A stretch of DNA of 64,000 nucleotides from Elysia crispata (taxonomy: Eukaryota; Mollusca; Gastropoda; Plakobranchidae). The DNA is taken from positions 415,001 through 479,000 of the forward strand of contig JAWDGP010003613.1 in NCBI GenBank assembly GCA_033675545.1, given 5' to 3'. Shown here piece after piece: positions 1 through 59,162 of this stretch (positions within the stretch are counted from its first letter, which is position 1; every line of letters begins with the position of its first letter). A program made the translations under genes and the position numbers. The notes beneath the pieces were generated by a model. That model did not search any database and had not been told where the DNA came from. It saw only the letters and a program-made list of their open reading frames with translations.

Positions 1-49
1 TACTACTACTACTACTACTATAATTGTGGTTGCCGTTGTTGTTGTTGTT

Positions 50-97
<48 letters not shown>

Positions 98-171
98 CTT
101 CTTCTTCTTCTTCTTCTTCTTCTTCTTCTTCTTCTTCTTCTTCTTCTTCTTCTTCTTCTTCTTCTTCTTCT
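1..171. repeat. Trinucleotide microsatellites (TAC)n, (TTG)n, (TTC)n
   Basis: Three adjoining arrays: TAC 1-21, TTG about 36-93, TTC 96-171. The short open frame here (poly-Val/Leu) is only the repeat. Confidence 0.95.
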
Positions 172-1045
172 TGTTATCATCATGATCATCCTCATCACCA
201 TCAACACCCCTACCACTACCACAACCGAAAGATTTTAAAGAACCAATGTTTATACCACAAATGCCTGACCACATTATGAGCCTAAAATAAAATTAAATAA
301 AACAATTGAAATAAAAAAAAGGACAGACGGATTATAATACTGATATCGGCACAATGCACTAAATGCAAATGGCATGATTCTCTTTCCCCCCTCTTTTTAA
401 CTAAGTATTTTTAAGGAAAACGCAGATTACTACAGAAATATTTTTATTTCTTTATTTTCAAACACAACAAAGATCAAAATGTATCAGTCATGTTTCAGAC
501 TTCAAGTCATTTTTAAACATGAAGATTTTTTTTTGACATTGTTGTTGATATTTTTTTTTCTTGTTCATGTGACACCTAGACGTAATCTACCTTCGAACGT
601 CAATTATTGTTATATAATGTAAAAATTAAAAAAAATTAATTAAAAAAAATACATAATGATGTATCTATATTATATCTAACTGTTTATCTATCTACCTATC
701 TATCTATCTATTTATAATGATTGCATTATATAACATGTGTATATTCTACCGTACTGCTAGGGTTATAGAGGAATTCCAAGTTTAATTTTTGGTCATTAGC
801 TAGGCGTCAGTACGTGTATGCAGTGATTTACATTACAAATAAGGTAGCCGATCGGGACGCGTATAATGGCGCCCTGAACACAAGTGTTGCTGACAGCGCA
901 AGTAAAATTTTCACTAATTTTGATTTTATTTCACTGTTGTGGTTATTAAAAGGGATTAAAACTCATTAATCTTACGCAAATTTAAATTAGAAGTCTGTCC
1001 GTCTATCAATCTCGAAAATTGTACTTGTTCCTCTTAAGGCCAGTG

Positions 1046-1048
<3 letters not shown>

Positions 1049-1138
<90 letters not shown>
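1049..1138. repeat. (CT)n followed by (ATCT)n
   Basis: CT about 1049-1102 then ATCT 1103-1138. Confidence 0.95.
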
Positions 1139-1139
<1 letters not shown>

Positions 1140-1185
1140 ACTCTCTCTCTCTTTCTCACTCTCTGTCTCACTAGTAAAACAACTG

Positions 1186-1829
<644 letters not shown>

Positions 1830-2097
1830 GACGTTGCTTTGTTTTTTTCGGTAACAACTATGATTACAGAGTACAATAAATTTTACAAAAAGGATTATTT
1901 CAAACTATGTTGTATTCTTCAAACAGTTTTCCGAACTCGGAAAAGACCCAAAAACCTTGCTTACACAAAACTGATTAGTGTTACTACGTATCATCATTGC
2001 GAGAGAACGCAAAGAAAAGAAATAGTCCTGTTCAATTTCGTCTTGAATTCAAACGAGTGTCGTTTCTTGGTAGTGGCGTTCGAATTCTGAAATTCGC

Positions 2098-2174
2098 GAC
2101 GTCACTAATGGCGTCTTGAACGACTTTTCACAAAATAAACAAAACATACGGGCACTTTAGAAACGTATTTCCGG
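2098..2174 (+). promoter_or_regulatory. SF1 core promoter candidate (CRE-like and ETS-like sites)
   Basis: GACGTCAC (2098-2105, CREB/ATF-like) and TTTCCGG (2168-2174, ETS-like) lie 70-145 nt upstream of the SF1 ATG in a short stretch with several CpGs, unlike the AT-rich surroundings. Motif matches only. Confidence 0.4.
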
Positions 2175-2242
2175 TTCATGGTTACCTCGACTGCGTGAAG
2201 TCGTTGGGGTTTACTAAAACTCATTGACTGATATTTGTCATC

Positions 2243-21689
<19,447 letters not shown>

Positions 21690-21703
21690 AAATGAATAAT
21701 TTA

Positions 21704-21709
21704 AATAAA
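21704..21709 (+). terminator. Candidate polyadenylation signal, SF1 full splice form
   Basis: AATAAA 15 nt after the exon 13 stop. Other signals may extend the 3' UTR. Confidence 0.5.
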
Positions 21710-23144
21710 GAATTTTATGTGAAGAAAGAATATGGGGTGTAAAAAATCTTCATTCATTGGATAAAGCTGTAAGAATTTTATGTGAAGAAATTCTCTGAGC
21801 TGGAACTGGATTGTTTCAATGTTTTGAGTAATTTTGTTTTTACTGTAAGCTCCTTATTTTCCTGTTATCACAACCTCATCGCTCTTCAAGGACAGGTAAC
21901 TCTCGTTGCACAATGGACACAAGAACTTCGGTTAGTTTATTGAAAGCTATGGAAATCATAGCTGAAGATATCTTGAGCAGGATAGCCTCTAGGAGTGAGA
22001 TAGGCTTCTACTCTTTAATCCTATAAAATATGTTTCATTTGAGACCTCTTTTTTGTCTTTGTTATTTTGGCACAGAATACTTAGATGTAGTATCTTCCTT
22101 AGTTTTCCATAATGGTATATAGAATTTGGAAACTGGTAAATTTTTTTAATCTTTTACCTCTACCATTTGCATTTCCCTTCATATTTGCCCATAAATTTCT
22201 TGCAGATCCTAGAGCTCTTGCTTCATATTGGAGATATCAAATTCTTTTTTTCTTATTGAAATTATAATGAAACTTTTAGTGGTGCAGCTTTTGCTTTGAG
22301 CCACAAGATTACGTTAAAAATTGTTCATTTGGTGCGATAAATATCTGTAAATATTTTAATTTTGACTATCAAAGTAAATGTGCATACTCATAGAATGACT
22401 TGCATTGACACCTGAGTGTATTAAAATAATGTTTAACCAGTAACTTGTTACGCCAAATTAAAATGGGTTTTACTTCAAGTTAAGAACTTATTTTCCTCTA
22501 AGTTAAATCAATTATTCAAGATAACTAAAATACGTCAAACCTTCTCACTTGTGGAGGAACTAGTAAAATGTGCCTTGATTTTGTACTGGGCAAGCGAAAG
22601 CCTCTCATATCTTGAATTAAGCTGTTTGGGCATCTTGGTAGAAGTGATGCATCTTTGGAATCAAAAATCGGAAGTTGCAATTCTTCTGAACATTAAAGTA
22701 ATTACTGCATTGTTCACATTTTATAAGAAAATTCTTTATTTCATGTGCAGTAAACTTTCCTCTTCAAAATAGCAAACTGTTGCAGAGAAACACAATGGTT
22801 TGAATAATATGATTGGAACAGGTCCAGTGAAAAGAATTTTTGGAATCCCCCAGCATTTCTGTTTAATAATGATTCATGTAAACTAACTGTTGAGATAAAT
22901 CTCATAGTCATAGTTATATTCAGTTTTTTAATTGATTTTTGTGGGCATTTTCATCGTTGTTGAGCTTGTTAATTTTTTTTTTTTCAAATTATGTAAATTT
23001 TTTCCATGTGTAAATGTCATCTCTTCTTGTCTGTTCATATTTGTCACTTTTTTAAATGATATTGTGTCACTCTTTTATAATACCAGCTTGATTTATAATG
23101 TTACAGAGCATTGAGGCAATATAGGAATATCACTTCTTTGGCAT

Positions 23145-23424
23145 AATCTTTGAAACGTAAAATTAGTAAGATCTGTCATTCCATTACTTTTTATATTTAA
23201 TGGGCTTCTCTAGCAAAATCTTTGAAACAAAGAATTATGAGGGTCTGTCAGTCCATTACTTGTTATACTTAATGCGCTTCTCTAACAAAATCTTTGAAAC
23301 AAAAAATTAGGAGGGTCTGTCAGTTCATTACTTGTATTTAATGGGCTTCTCTAGCAAATTTTTGAAACAAAAAATTAGGAGGGTCTATCAATCCATTACT
23401 TGTATTTAATGGTCTTCACTGTAA
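23145..23424. repeat. Tandem repeat, about 4 copies of a 72-bp unit
   Basis: Units start AATCTTTGAAAC at 23145, 23217, 23289 and (AATTTTTGAAAC) 23357, so spacings are 72, 72 and 68, each followed by GGTCTGTCA and CCATTACTT words and ending TGGGCTTCTCT. Later units lose 4 bp. Confidence 0.85.
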
Positions 23425-24811
23425 TCAATATGCTAAGATCTTTATCAGAAAAAAAATTTCAACACCTTGAGTTCTGTTTTAAGCTTGTTTTCAATACATA
23501 AAGAATAAACCACCTACCATGTGATTTTTTTTGGTATTGTACTCTTTATTGTTTTTTTTTATATGGATGGAATGTTTTAAAACTTATTTATGATGTCTCA
23601 AAATATGACCTTTTAATTGGGTATTTTACGTAAAGATTTAAACTCTCTAACTATATCTCACTTTTATGTCAATTGAATCCATGGTTGTTCAGTTAACATA
23701 AAATGTAATTTCAAACATAAAAAAAAAAAAAACAGCAAAACTTCAAATGAAGAAAAGCATTTAGTGATTGATGGTTTAAAAAAAAAATTGATCATGATGT
23801 GGAGACAAAAAAAAAAGTTGAAAAGTAACCCAAAATGGATAAAATTGTGGCTGAAACTGGTTGGTTCATTACAATTTAAAACAAAGAAATCGTAGAAATA
23901 ATCCAACATTTATATATAATGAATGGCCACAAGTCGTGATGAATAGTTCATACTTTGTCAGCATATAACTCAACATGGACCAGCACAATATTCCAAGTTA
24001 AATTGTGAAAGTGCCAGTAATAGGTGACTGGTGATTTTGATAAGATTCTTTTTATGGTCTGACCAGGCAATATTATTTAGTAAAGTACTTAATCAATGGG
24101 AATGGGGATTAACAGAGTATTGAACATGCACTCTTTTGTTTTGTTTTTGAGCATGTTTCTACACACTTAGATATTCCTCTTAGTTTTCTTAGTTTTTGGT
24201 CTGTGGATAAGATTATGTAGACAAGCAATTGTGGTTGTGGATGCAGTTTATGGTAATGAATTTAGCAATGATAGGCACTGCTTTGTTTTTAAGGAGAGCA
24301 CAACAGCATACAGCTAATTTGTTGGAGCTCCCTCAATTCTGTGATCTTTCAAAAAGAATTCTATTGATTATACGAATCTTGTCAGTGTTTTGAAAAATTA
24401 ATCGTGAATTTCTTGCTCACGTCATCCTTTTTACAAATTTCAGTACATGAAATCAATTTTTCAGAAATTTGTAAATGTATATGATTTCATCAATCTCCAT
24501 GAAAATTTTCAAGTGAATTGCATGGTATTTAGTGATATGAATTGATGCAGACAATAAATTGATGATCTCTGAGTCTCAACATATAATACCTGAACTAGCT
24601 TGGTTATCTTTCATCGAATAAAAAGGTGATAATTAATAGCTGTGCAAACTAGGAGAGATGTCAGCTTCAACTCATTTCCAGCCTAAGATGTTTGAAAAGG
24701 ACGAAAATTAATGGAGAGGAGACATGACAGTATTGCAAACTGGAAATAAATTTATTGAAACAATAAAAGAGAGGGGGGGGAAAATTTGAAATTCAAAGGG
24801 AAGTAAATGTA

Positions 24812-25257
24812 CAGTTGAGTCCAAATAATTCGAATCCGGATATTTCGAAGTCGTTTTATTTTACCGAATATTTCTCTATTTAATCTATATTAAAAAAAAA
24901 TCGGTTAGTTCAAATTTCGAGACAAGGATCCGGTGAATTTGAAGCAATTTTGGTGTGATTTTTTTATTCTGTCGCAGTGAAAGCACTTTTCAAGGCTTGT
25001 AAAACAAAATACATGTAATGCTATGCTCCGCGTGGCAAGTGATTCTGGTGTGTGTGTGTCCCCACCAACGTTACAGTCTAGTCTGCAATAAAGCTACAAG
25101 AGAGAAAGGGGTTAGGCCCATCCCCTACCCCCTGCACACTTGTACATCATTCCTGATCTATCGGCAAAATTTTTTAAAAACTTTCTTTCTCTATGTTTTC
25201 TGGTAATTCGAAGTCATTTATTTATCAGAATGACTTCGAAATAAGCAGACTCGACAG
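24812..25257 (+). mobile_element. pogo/Tigger-like MITE, copy A
   Basis: 446 bp, flanked by TA (24810-24811 and 25258-25259). Ends are CAGTTGAGTCCAAATAATTC and, inverted, CTGTCGAGTCTGCTTATTTC, followed inside by TTCGAAGTC subterminal repeats. CAGT ends, TTCGAA repeats and TA duplication fit the pogo/Tigger group. No transposase frame. A second copy lies at 11578-12025 in opposite orientation. Confidence 0.8.
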
Positions 25258-26123
25258 TACATATATATTACTGCACCATATGGGCCTTGTTTAGGGAGAG
25301 GCAAGAGTAGCAAACTTTACTTGCAAAATATGACTAGTATTACTAAGTGCACAGAATGAAATGAAAGACGCTGAACATAGATCTAATTTGGAATCGAGAA
25401 GGATGGTCCTTCTGAAGGGGAAAAAGAAGGATCTTAAATACATTGTCAAGATGACGCACTGCTGAGAGATACAATCACTTTTCAAAGCAGTTTTAATAGG
25501 TGAAGAAACTTGACTCAAAAGTCAAATGTTTGAACGCAATTTTCTGAAAAGTGAAAAGTTATGGTTACCATAATATGTCTCTAAATCTAATTCTCTTTAA
25601 AATTTGATTGTTAGTAATCGAATAATTGATGGTTTTTGTACAAGCGTATTTGCTTTCAAAATAAATTAAGGATTCAGCATTCTAGTGTATTGTTTAATAC
25701 CTTAGTTGGTGTTGTCCAAATTAATAGTGAAATTGTAATGTCTAGCTTTCAGATAGTGTACCATGATAATCAAGTTTACACGGGCTGAATTTGTGCACAC
25801 ACACAAAAAAAAATTAATCCTGGTGACATCGACCACAGCGGTTTAGTTTCCTACTTACATTGGATATGATATTGAAACTGAATACTAGACAACAGTTCTC
25901 CAGAAGAAACGTTTTATCTACAAGTATTTATGCATGCACAGTATGTTTCTTGAACACACTTGCAATATCTGAGATGGTTATCCAAACAGCACTCAGCGAA
26001 GTAATTTCCACTGGGACAGATGAATGAGACAAAGGAGGAATGCAGTCAGTAACTTCAGCAGTAGTGGATAACTGTCATTGACCACATCAGTTGATATCCA
26101 AAGGTATAATCTCATTTTTGCAG

Positions 26124-26461
26124 GTCAAGTGCGTGGAAAGAACAAATTCCCTCTAATTTGCCCAGACGAAAAATGTACCATTTCTGACTGGGTGGCTTCC
26201 AATGGTTGATCCACCACGCTTTTCCTTCCTTATAAAAGAAAGCTAGATGAAAGGAATTGATCCATCCGTAGGCCAAAAAAAAGACCCATGTTTTCATGTG
26301 CAGCCTACTGACAAGATAATAAGGGAGTAAAAGGAAGACTGGCACAAGCTGCGAAATATGAATCCTGCAACTCGTAGAAAAAGTAAGAGGTCTGAAGAAA
26401 GTATCTAAGGAAGTAGCTTTAGCGGATAATACTGTGCATTGCTTCTTTTGACCTGCAACAG
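26124..26461 (+). pseudogene. Exon-like broken coding remnant
   Basis: Bounded by ATTTTTGCAG (acceptor-like) and CAACAG|GTGAGT (donor-like), GC-richer than its flanks, but every + frame has stops. Protein-like stretches remain in different frames: KNKFPLICPDEKCTISDW near the start, and HKLRNMNPATRRKSKRSEES near 26345-26400. I do not recognise the family. The 121-codon minus-strand frame across it is probably a shadow. Confidence 0.3.
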
Positions 26462-28033
26462 GTGAGTTATTTGCCAATATAACAATGCTTTTGTTTTCAA
26501 AAGAACACTCTCAAGTTTCAGTCTTACAAGTTACATTACATGATTTTGGAATACACATGGAATAAAGCACAATCAAAAGTAGAGTGAAATGCCTACAGTT
26601 GTTTACAAAGCTCTGCAGTGATTGATACAAAAGAGATAAAGAAAGCATACGTTTATTACTAATGGCTGTGGTGAACAAAAAAATTCTACATGCCCTCCAT
26701 TACTTAGCAAACAATAGAATCTAAAGGATATTGAAATATATCCTTTTGCTTTTGTAATCTTTTCACTGCCAAAATGAAGATGGATCCGCTTAGTGGCCTC
26801 AGCCATGCTCAGAATCTAGCAGACAATGTCTTTCAACCACTCGAGTTGATCCCAATATTCAAACTTGCACGTCCATACATATGCCAGGCTTGGGTAGTCA
26901 TACCTGACTAAACTCTCAATATGTGACAACAAAGTAGCAAAAGCTCTAAAGCTGCAGACTAAAATTTATGGCCATGTTTTAGTTTTTTTTTTAGTCTAAA
27001 CTCATTTTATTATTCATTTTGTTTTGTATAGGCCTTATAATTTTTTTTTTATTTGATGATTTTCAGTTTAAGACATTCAATATTTTGTCACGGAAAATTT
27101 GAATAGAAGAGCAAGCTGTGCATTAATAAGCATGAGGGATAGTAGTACATCTACATATCTACATTTACAAATTTCTGAAAAACTGATTTACTGCTTTTAT
27201 CCTCCCTACAAAAAAAAAGGGTAGCATGAGCAAGAAATACACCTTTCTTTTTTTTCATAACAGTGACTACTGACGAGCTGTTCCTGTGGAATTTTGCCAT
27301 TTAAAACGCAAATTTTGCAATAAATTTTGCAAAATTTTGCGAAAAAAAAAGTACAACTACAATTGCATATTAATTATTACTATCTCTCACAAAGTTGGCC
27401 TGGTCAAATTGACTGGCAAATATTGGGGTAAGCAAGAAATATTGATAATTTAAATCTTATTTAGTTGTGTATACTTTAAAAAATTGTAATTGATTAGTAA
27501 AATCAATCATTTTTATATGATATAGACTACATCCATATTGTCACACAAAAAGAAATAATACAAAAGTTAAATTGGACTGAGAACATTTAAAAGTTACCAT
27601 AACACATTATGATTGATACCAGAAAGATACTCATGCATACACCCTTAAATTAAGAAATAATTTGTTGGATTTATTACCAGGGTAGTTCAGATGCAACTTA
27701 ACCAAAGACCAAGGTGGGCCTGCTTTGTTTCTTATTTGAAAGAAGATCACATTCATCCTCTGCAAGCCTTTTCATGAAACTCTTATGTCAAAGGACTTTG
27801 TGTGCGACTCCACAAAGGATTTTAGACCATGGTCTAGGACCAAATTACAAGACATGCAAAACGGTTTGTTTCCACTAACATGGGTCCAGCTCTTGAACTC
27901 TGAATGTCATTGTAGGGCTGAGACATTCCTTCCATTTTTATCAACTAGGAATTACTCCATGGTGTGGACGTAAATTCTTGAATACATGTAGATCAAGGCA
28001 GAAACTAATTAAAAAATAGATGTAGATCTATAT

Positions 28034-28189
28034 CAGTGGTTCTTAATCTTCTTGTAGGTACCAAACCCCAACCGTTTCATATGTTTTAGTGAAAAATAAA
28101 ATATTTTTTTTCAAATTCAAGACATAAATGTTTTTTACTGGCTCTGCCGAATCCCAAGGGTGCGATAGAACCCAGATTAAGAACTACTG
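28034..28189. mobile_element. hAT-type MITE (156 bp)
   Basis: Ends CAGTGGTTCTTAATCT and, inverted, CAGTAGTTCTTAATCT. Flanked by ATCTATAT and ATCTAGAT, an 8-bp duplication with one mismatch, the hAT signature length. The inside has the CCAAACCCC / CCCAAGGGTGCG words seen in animal hAT MITEs. No coding capacity. Confidence 0.8.
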
Positions 28190-31100
28190 ATCTAGATGCT
28201 TGCTGTAATGACGTATGGCAGTGTTTACAAGTGTAACTGAAAGGATCTTTAAAACTTCGAGAACTTTTTTTTTTTGTTAATTTGGACAGCAGTTTAGTGC
28301 TTTTTTTTTTTTTTTTTATCTCTTCTTGGCATTTCTGTCAGTTTGGACAAGCTGACACATGCAAATTTTTTTTTTTTTTAATAGCGACAAATTTTGCCAT
28401 TTTTTTGCTGGAAAGGTCAAATTTTGCGACTGCAATAAGATTCATAATTACTTGATAGTATTCTTTTGAAAGCTCACAGAGTTGAGACAGTTCCATGCGA
28501 TTGTAATTTGTATGCTATTTTGCTCTACTTAAAATCAAAACTGCCTGTGATTGCAAATTCATTATCATAAAACTGCAACCCAACCATAATTGCTATTCAA
28601 TAATAAGTAATTATTCTAAAAAAGCTTTAAAGCAAAATGTTTAAGATAACTTCATACTTTATAGCAGCATTTTCTATGGTCTATTTTGGCAAGTAGGATC
28701 ACTGCAGAACTGCAATAATTAATTTTTATTTATTTTTAAAACTTAATATATGTATATGTACTTTTTTTATTCTCTTGTATATGATTTCTAAATATGCAAC
28801 TTGAAAATCATATTTTTTTTTATCATTTTCCCCAATACTTATTCTTTAGAAATTAGAAATTTATAAACAATTCTGTGGCTAAGGGCAAAAAAGCTTAACA
28901 AGATGGGAAACAAGAAAAGTTTCAAAGGCACAAACAGCAGAATGATTGGTCAAATTTATTGTTCCCCAATGGTCTCCAATGTCACAGTATTATAATCGAA
29001 TTCATCAAATGTATGCATGCAAACATGGAAAATTGATGTAAAATAGTGCAGTATTTCATCTATATACATCACCATTGATAAATACTGATTTGTCCACCTA
29101 TTGCATTAAACTTTAATTTCAGAAAAAAAAAAATTATCTAGGTAAATATTTTCAAGGTTATGAAACACGTCAATCTTTGTAAAGACAAGAAATATTAAGA
29201 CCTTAATCTCTGATAAATCTTTGATTTAAAGATGTAATCCTTTGGCATCTTGAAAATTATTTCTTTTGTAGATGACTGACATGAAAAGCCTTACTCTCTA
29301 CCTTAGTTCTATCCTATGACTTGAAAGTGAACACTTCAATACAAAATTTTTTTTTGGCTGACTTGCTCCTTAACAGTATGTAAGATTAATGTTTAGACTC
29401 ATAGATAGCTTCTAATTTCTAAACAAAATTTAAATCTAGATCCACAGGCTGCTATTCCTAGATCAAGCTAACGAAATCAGGAAAAAAAGGAAAAAACAAA
29501 AAAGATAGTCAGAGCCAAAAATTGAAACACATATTTATATGTTATAATGCATAATTGCAATAATGGCATTTAACTCGATGCTTTCCTATGCGACAAATGT
29601 AACATTTATACCGATCTGATTGTTGTATCCTAGCAATGTCAATCGCACATGCCAGATTTGAACATCTGTTTGAGTTTTATTCTAGAGAAGGCATCCTATT
29701 TTTGGTTAAGAAAACTTATTCTGATCTGTTTTAATATGCCAATTTTTTTACAATACAAACTGTGTTTACCAGTCAGCTTGCCTGTCTTTGGATATTATTT
29801 CTTATTTATTTTTTCCCTCAATAGTAAAAAAAAAAGTACATCAAAGTATATAGCTTTTTAAACATTCATTTTACTATTTTCTTTTTTTTTTGTTTAAATA
29901 TAGAGCAGGAATATAGGGGTAGAAATTGGTGCACCCAGAGTGAAACATTGAGTTAAAATGAAAATGAACAGTAGTTTTTCAGGTAAATAAAACATTTCCA
30001 AACCTGTCTTACTAAAATCTTGAGGCAAGAAATAAATTGGGCAAACAAAAAAATAGAGAATTCAGTTACGGTCCACATGTTAGTGTGCTACGATTTGAAA
30101 ACAAAACCACAATTCGTGTGGTAAAGCTGTATAACTACTTTGAAAAAAGTTTATGCAAAGCAACAGGTTATTTGCAATAAAAATTACTAGCGGGCCATTA
30201 CAATCAAAATGCAAATTGGTGGCTGTGTGGGATGTCCACTAAAATATGACCTGAATGCACATGGAAAAAAAAGAAAAGCACACTTGACAATCACATGTGC
30301 TCCATCAAATTGATAAATAATGAGAGAAATTTCTTGGACACACTATACTTCATAAAATATAAAAAAAAAAAAGAATGAAAAATATCTTATAGCAACTTCT
30401 ACCTTTACAAGGGGGAGTAAAATGCAAAAACAAAAACAAAAAAAAAAAGCCCTTACTTCAAACTTGTATCAAAAAAGGCTCAACATAGCCAATTAAGTAT
30501 TTAGCGAAGAGAAAATTGTATCAGCTTTCATAAAGCTTGAATTAATGACGGACGGAAACTGAACTGAGTGAGGAGAGGACTTGAAAATATGAGCAGACAA
30601 CATTTCTAGTCCTATATGTCATGATAAAACATAGCTAAAACAATGGTTCAATTTTGTGACATTAATAGCTGTAAATCCTAAGCCCACACAATCAATGCTT
30701 TAAGTAAGTTCAACAAGTGACTGCTTGGCTCATTTCTTCACTTATTCTTTTAAATCAATAAAAAAAATTAAATATTTCTTCTTTTTGATTGAAAATATGA
30801 CCAAGACAATACAATTGAAATAGTCTCCGCCTTACAGTGATCGTATGTTACAATTGATGGATCTAAAGATTGCTATTATTTTGATTACTTATTTTTTTGA
30901 AAATATCTTACTTTTTGTAAATCAAACGAAGTAGTTACAGTGGAATGATGTATAAATGAAATTTTAGGGACTGCAGAAATCATATTGGTTCAGGTAGGAA
31001 AATGTGATGTGAAAAAATATACCTTGAGACTCATTACCATTTTGGTTTAGCCATGTACTTGGTGTGATAGTGCTTAACTGTACTTCTCCTTCCCAATACA

Positions 31101-32587
31101 CAAAAGTGAGCTTGACACAGCTAACATTATTTCATTAATGCACAAACTGTTAATTTCCATAGGGTGAGATACTGTACTTGATTATTTACAAATTCAAATG
31201 AAAACATCATCTTGGAAAAAAAAAGATCATCACACCAGCATTCTCTCCAATGAGTAACATCTAAAAACTAGATACAGAGATGACACAAGAGAAAAGCTTT
31301 GCAAGCAGCAGCACACACTGAACAACAGGAGAAGGGTAAAATTCATTTTTATCAACATAAACCTGGCACACAGCTCCATGTATTAATATACTGCAAGCAT
31401 GCATAGCAGCAAATGGCTCTTTTCCTAACATTGATCTAAGATGGAATGTACATTTAAAGATGCAACTCTTTGCATTTCTTATTTCTTGTTATGGAAAGGT
31501 TTTCATTGCTTTCAGAGGACAAATCACAGAAAACATTTTTCCTCCAAGACTCGAGGTTTCATCATTCTATAAAAGGTGAGAGAAATTCTATAGAGAGAAA
31601 TGAGACCTATTGATATCCCTTTCACTTCTTACTTAAAAGTCAAAACATATCTTTTTTGCTCAGAAAGCATCCTCAGAGAAGGCAAATGCATGAGACACAG
31701 TCATGCAATACAATATCCATTCTTTCTGACCCATCTCACAAGTGCCAAATCCTCTCAAAAAATCACAGCCAAATATGTACATGTAACAGCATGCAAATAC
31801 GAAACACTCTCTCATTCAGCAAGCTATGAATTAGCCTAGTTTCCTTATTTTAATTGAGCAGGCACAGTCTTGCTTAAACTACAACCCAATTGCCAATCTG
31901 CAAATTCACACACTCAACAAGCACACCTCCATTTAATATACTATTGGCATTCATAAAAAAAAAACACCAAAAAAAAAACCATTTGTAGTCCGGCAAGTCC
32001 TACCATATTATCATATGCTACGTATGTTTAAACAGTTGAAGTAAGGCATTTCAAATATGCCAAAGAAAATTTGGACACCAGAATAATGAACAGGGGTACA
32101 AAAATGTCATGAATGTCAAAAGTTTGTCTTCTATACATCAGCCTTGCAGTAACATCACCAGAGGCTTCATATTTGAGAAAAACATCCTCATCAATTTGGG
32201 TATTATCTGTAGGAATTTAAGGGATAAGCGAAAAATAAAAGCTGAACAATTATCATTGGGATAAGAGATATAAAGCCCTTTGAGAAACTCTCATTGAAAA
32301 AATAGAATCAGAAACTCTAGAACCACTGTGCAAAAAGCTTGCCAAAACTAATAGTTCATATTGCAAACAAGACTATGTTTTATTACACACTTAATCATGA
32401 ATCGATTCTTTCCTTGCATGCAAAAGGAGAAAAATCCACAAAAAAATTTCATTTCCAACTTTAAGACTGTAGAGTTTAGTGATTCCAGCCATGATTTATA
32501 CAAAAAAGATTTAATAAAAATGAATTCTCGTTCAGAGTCACTTATTCTACAATATGAAACTAGTCTTTGGATGGATTAGTGCCTAAT

Positions 32588-32593
32588 TTTATT
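32588..32593 (-). terminator. Candidate polyadenylation signal for CK1 last exon B
   Basis: AATAAA on the minus strand about 320 nt after the stop. Others occur further on. Confidence 0.35.
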
Positions 32594-32912
32594 ATACAAT
32601 CTACATTTCTTTGCGAAACACACATGCCTCTCATGTATGGGAGTGAAAAGAAGTGGAAAAAAAAGGGGGTGGGGAGTTGCTTGAAAAGACTAATAAGCTC
32701 CTGATGAAAGACCCTACCTTCTCCAACAAAGGTTTCATATCATCACCATTATAGGATAACCATATGCAGGAGACACAATGACACAGGTTCACCATATCTC
32801 ACACGTACACTTTAAAATTTGAGGTCAGATTGTGAGAAAAATCTGAACACAATATTATAAACTGCACTTTTGCTTGAACAGCAATCCGAAAGAAGTGTTT
32901 AGCCAGTAAGGT

Positions 32913-58801
<25,889 letters not shown>

Positions 58802-59135
58802 CTTCACGAAACAGGATTATCTAAAAATGTCTATTTCACTGTATATTTCGAAATAAAAACTCAGACTTGAGCCATTTCCTTCTTGCTGTTAGGCAATCAC
58901 AGAAGAATAACAAATTTACCGTAAAAAAGAGCCGAGTTTGTTGGACAATTTTTCACTCAGTATACGGTTTAATTTCACCCTCAATACCCCTCCCTGGGTT
59001 GAAATATATCTCGGGATCCCGATTGCACCATTAAAAATGTAAAATATACAGAAGTTAATGCAGATGACCTGGATTATGTTAGTAAGTAATTTCTTATTCC
59101 AGTCGCCATTATTTACTTTGGTTGCCCAAGTACAG

Positions 59136-59162
59136 TGCGCAAGCGCATCTAAAAACTTCCGG
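59136..59162 (-). promoter_or_regulatory. CK1 promoter candidate (NRF1-like and ETS-like sites)
   Basis: TGCGCAAGCGCA (59136-59147) is close to the palindromic NRF1 consensus, and ACTTCCGG (59155-59162) is an ETS-type core. They lie about 340 nt upstream of the kinase ATG in a less AT-rich stretch (59040-59350). Such pairs are typical of housekeeping, often bidirectional, animal promoters. No start site can be placed. Confidence 0.45.

Larger units (their letters stand above)
21710..32587. other. Region between the convergent 3' ends
   Basis: No intact gene seen on either strand. Contents: 72-bp tandem repeat, pogo-type MITE, exon-like remnant, hAT MITE, ATTTTGC-rich stretches (27290-27345, 28385-28430) and many poly-A/T runs. 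Its edges may include long 3' UTRs of both genes. Confidence 0.7.

Noticed and set aside
23664..23909. 81-codon minus-strand frame rich in Phe
   Set aside because: Produced by A-runs on the + strand; no features.
26112..26477. 121-codon minus-strand frame
   Set aside because: No recognisable domain; it overlaps exon-like signals that point to the + strand, so it is probably a shadow.
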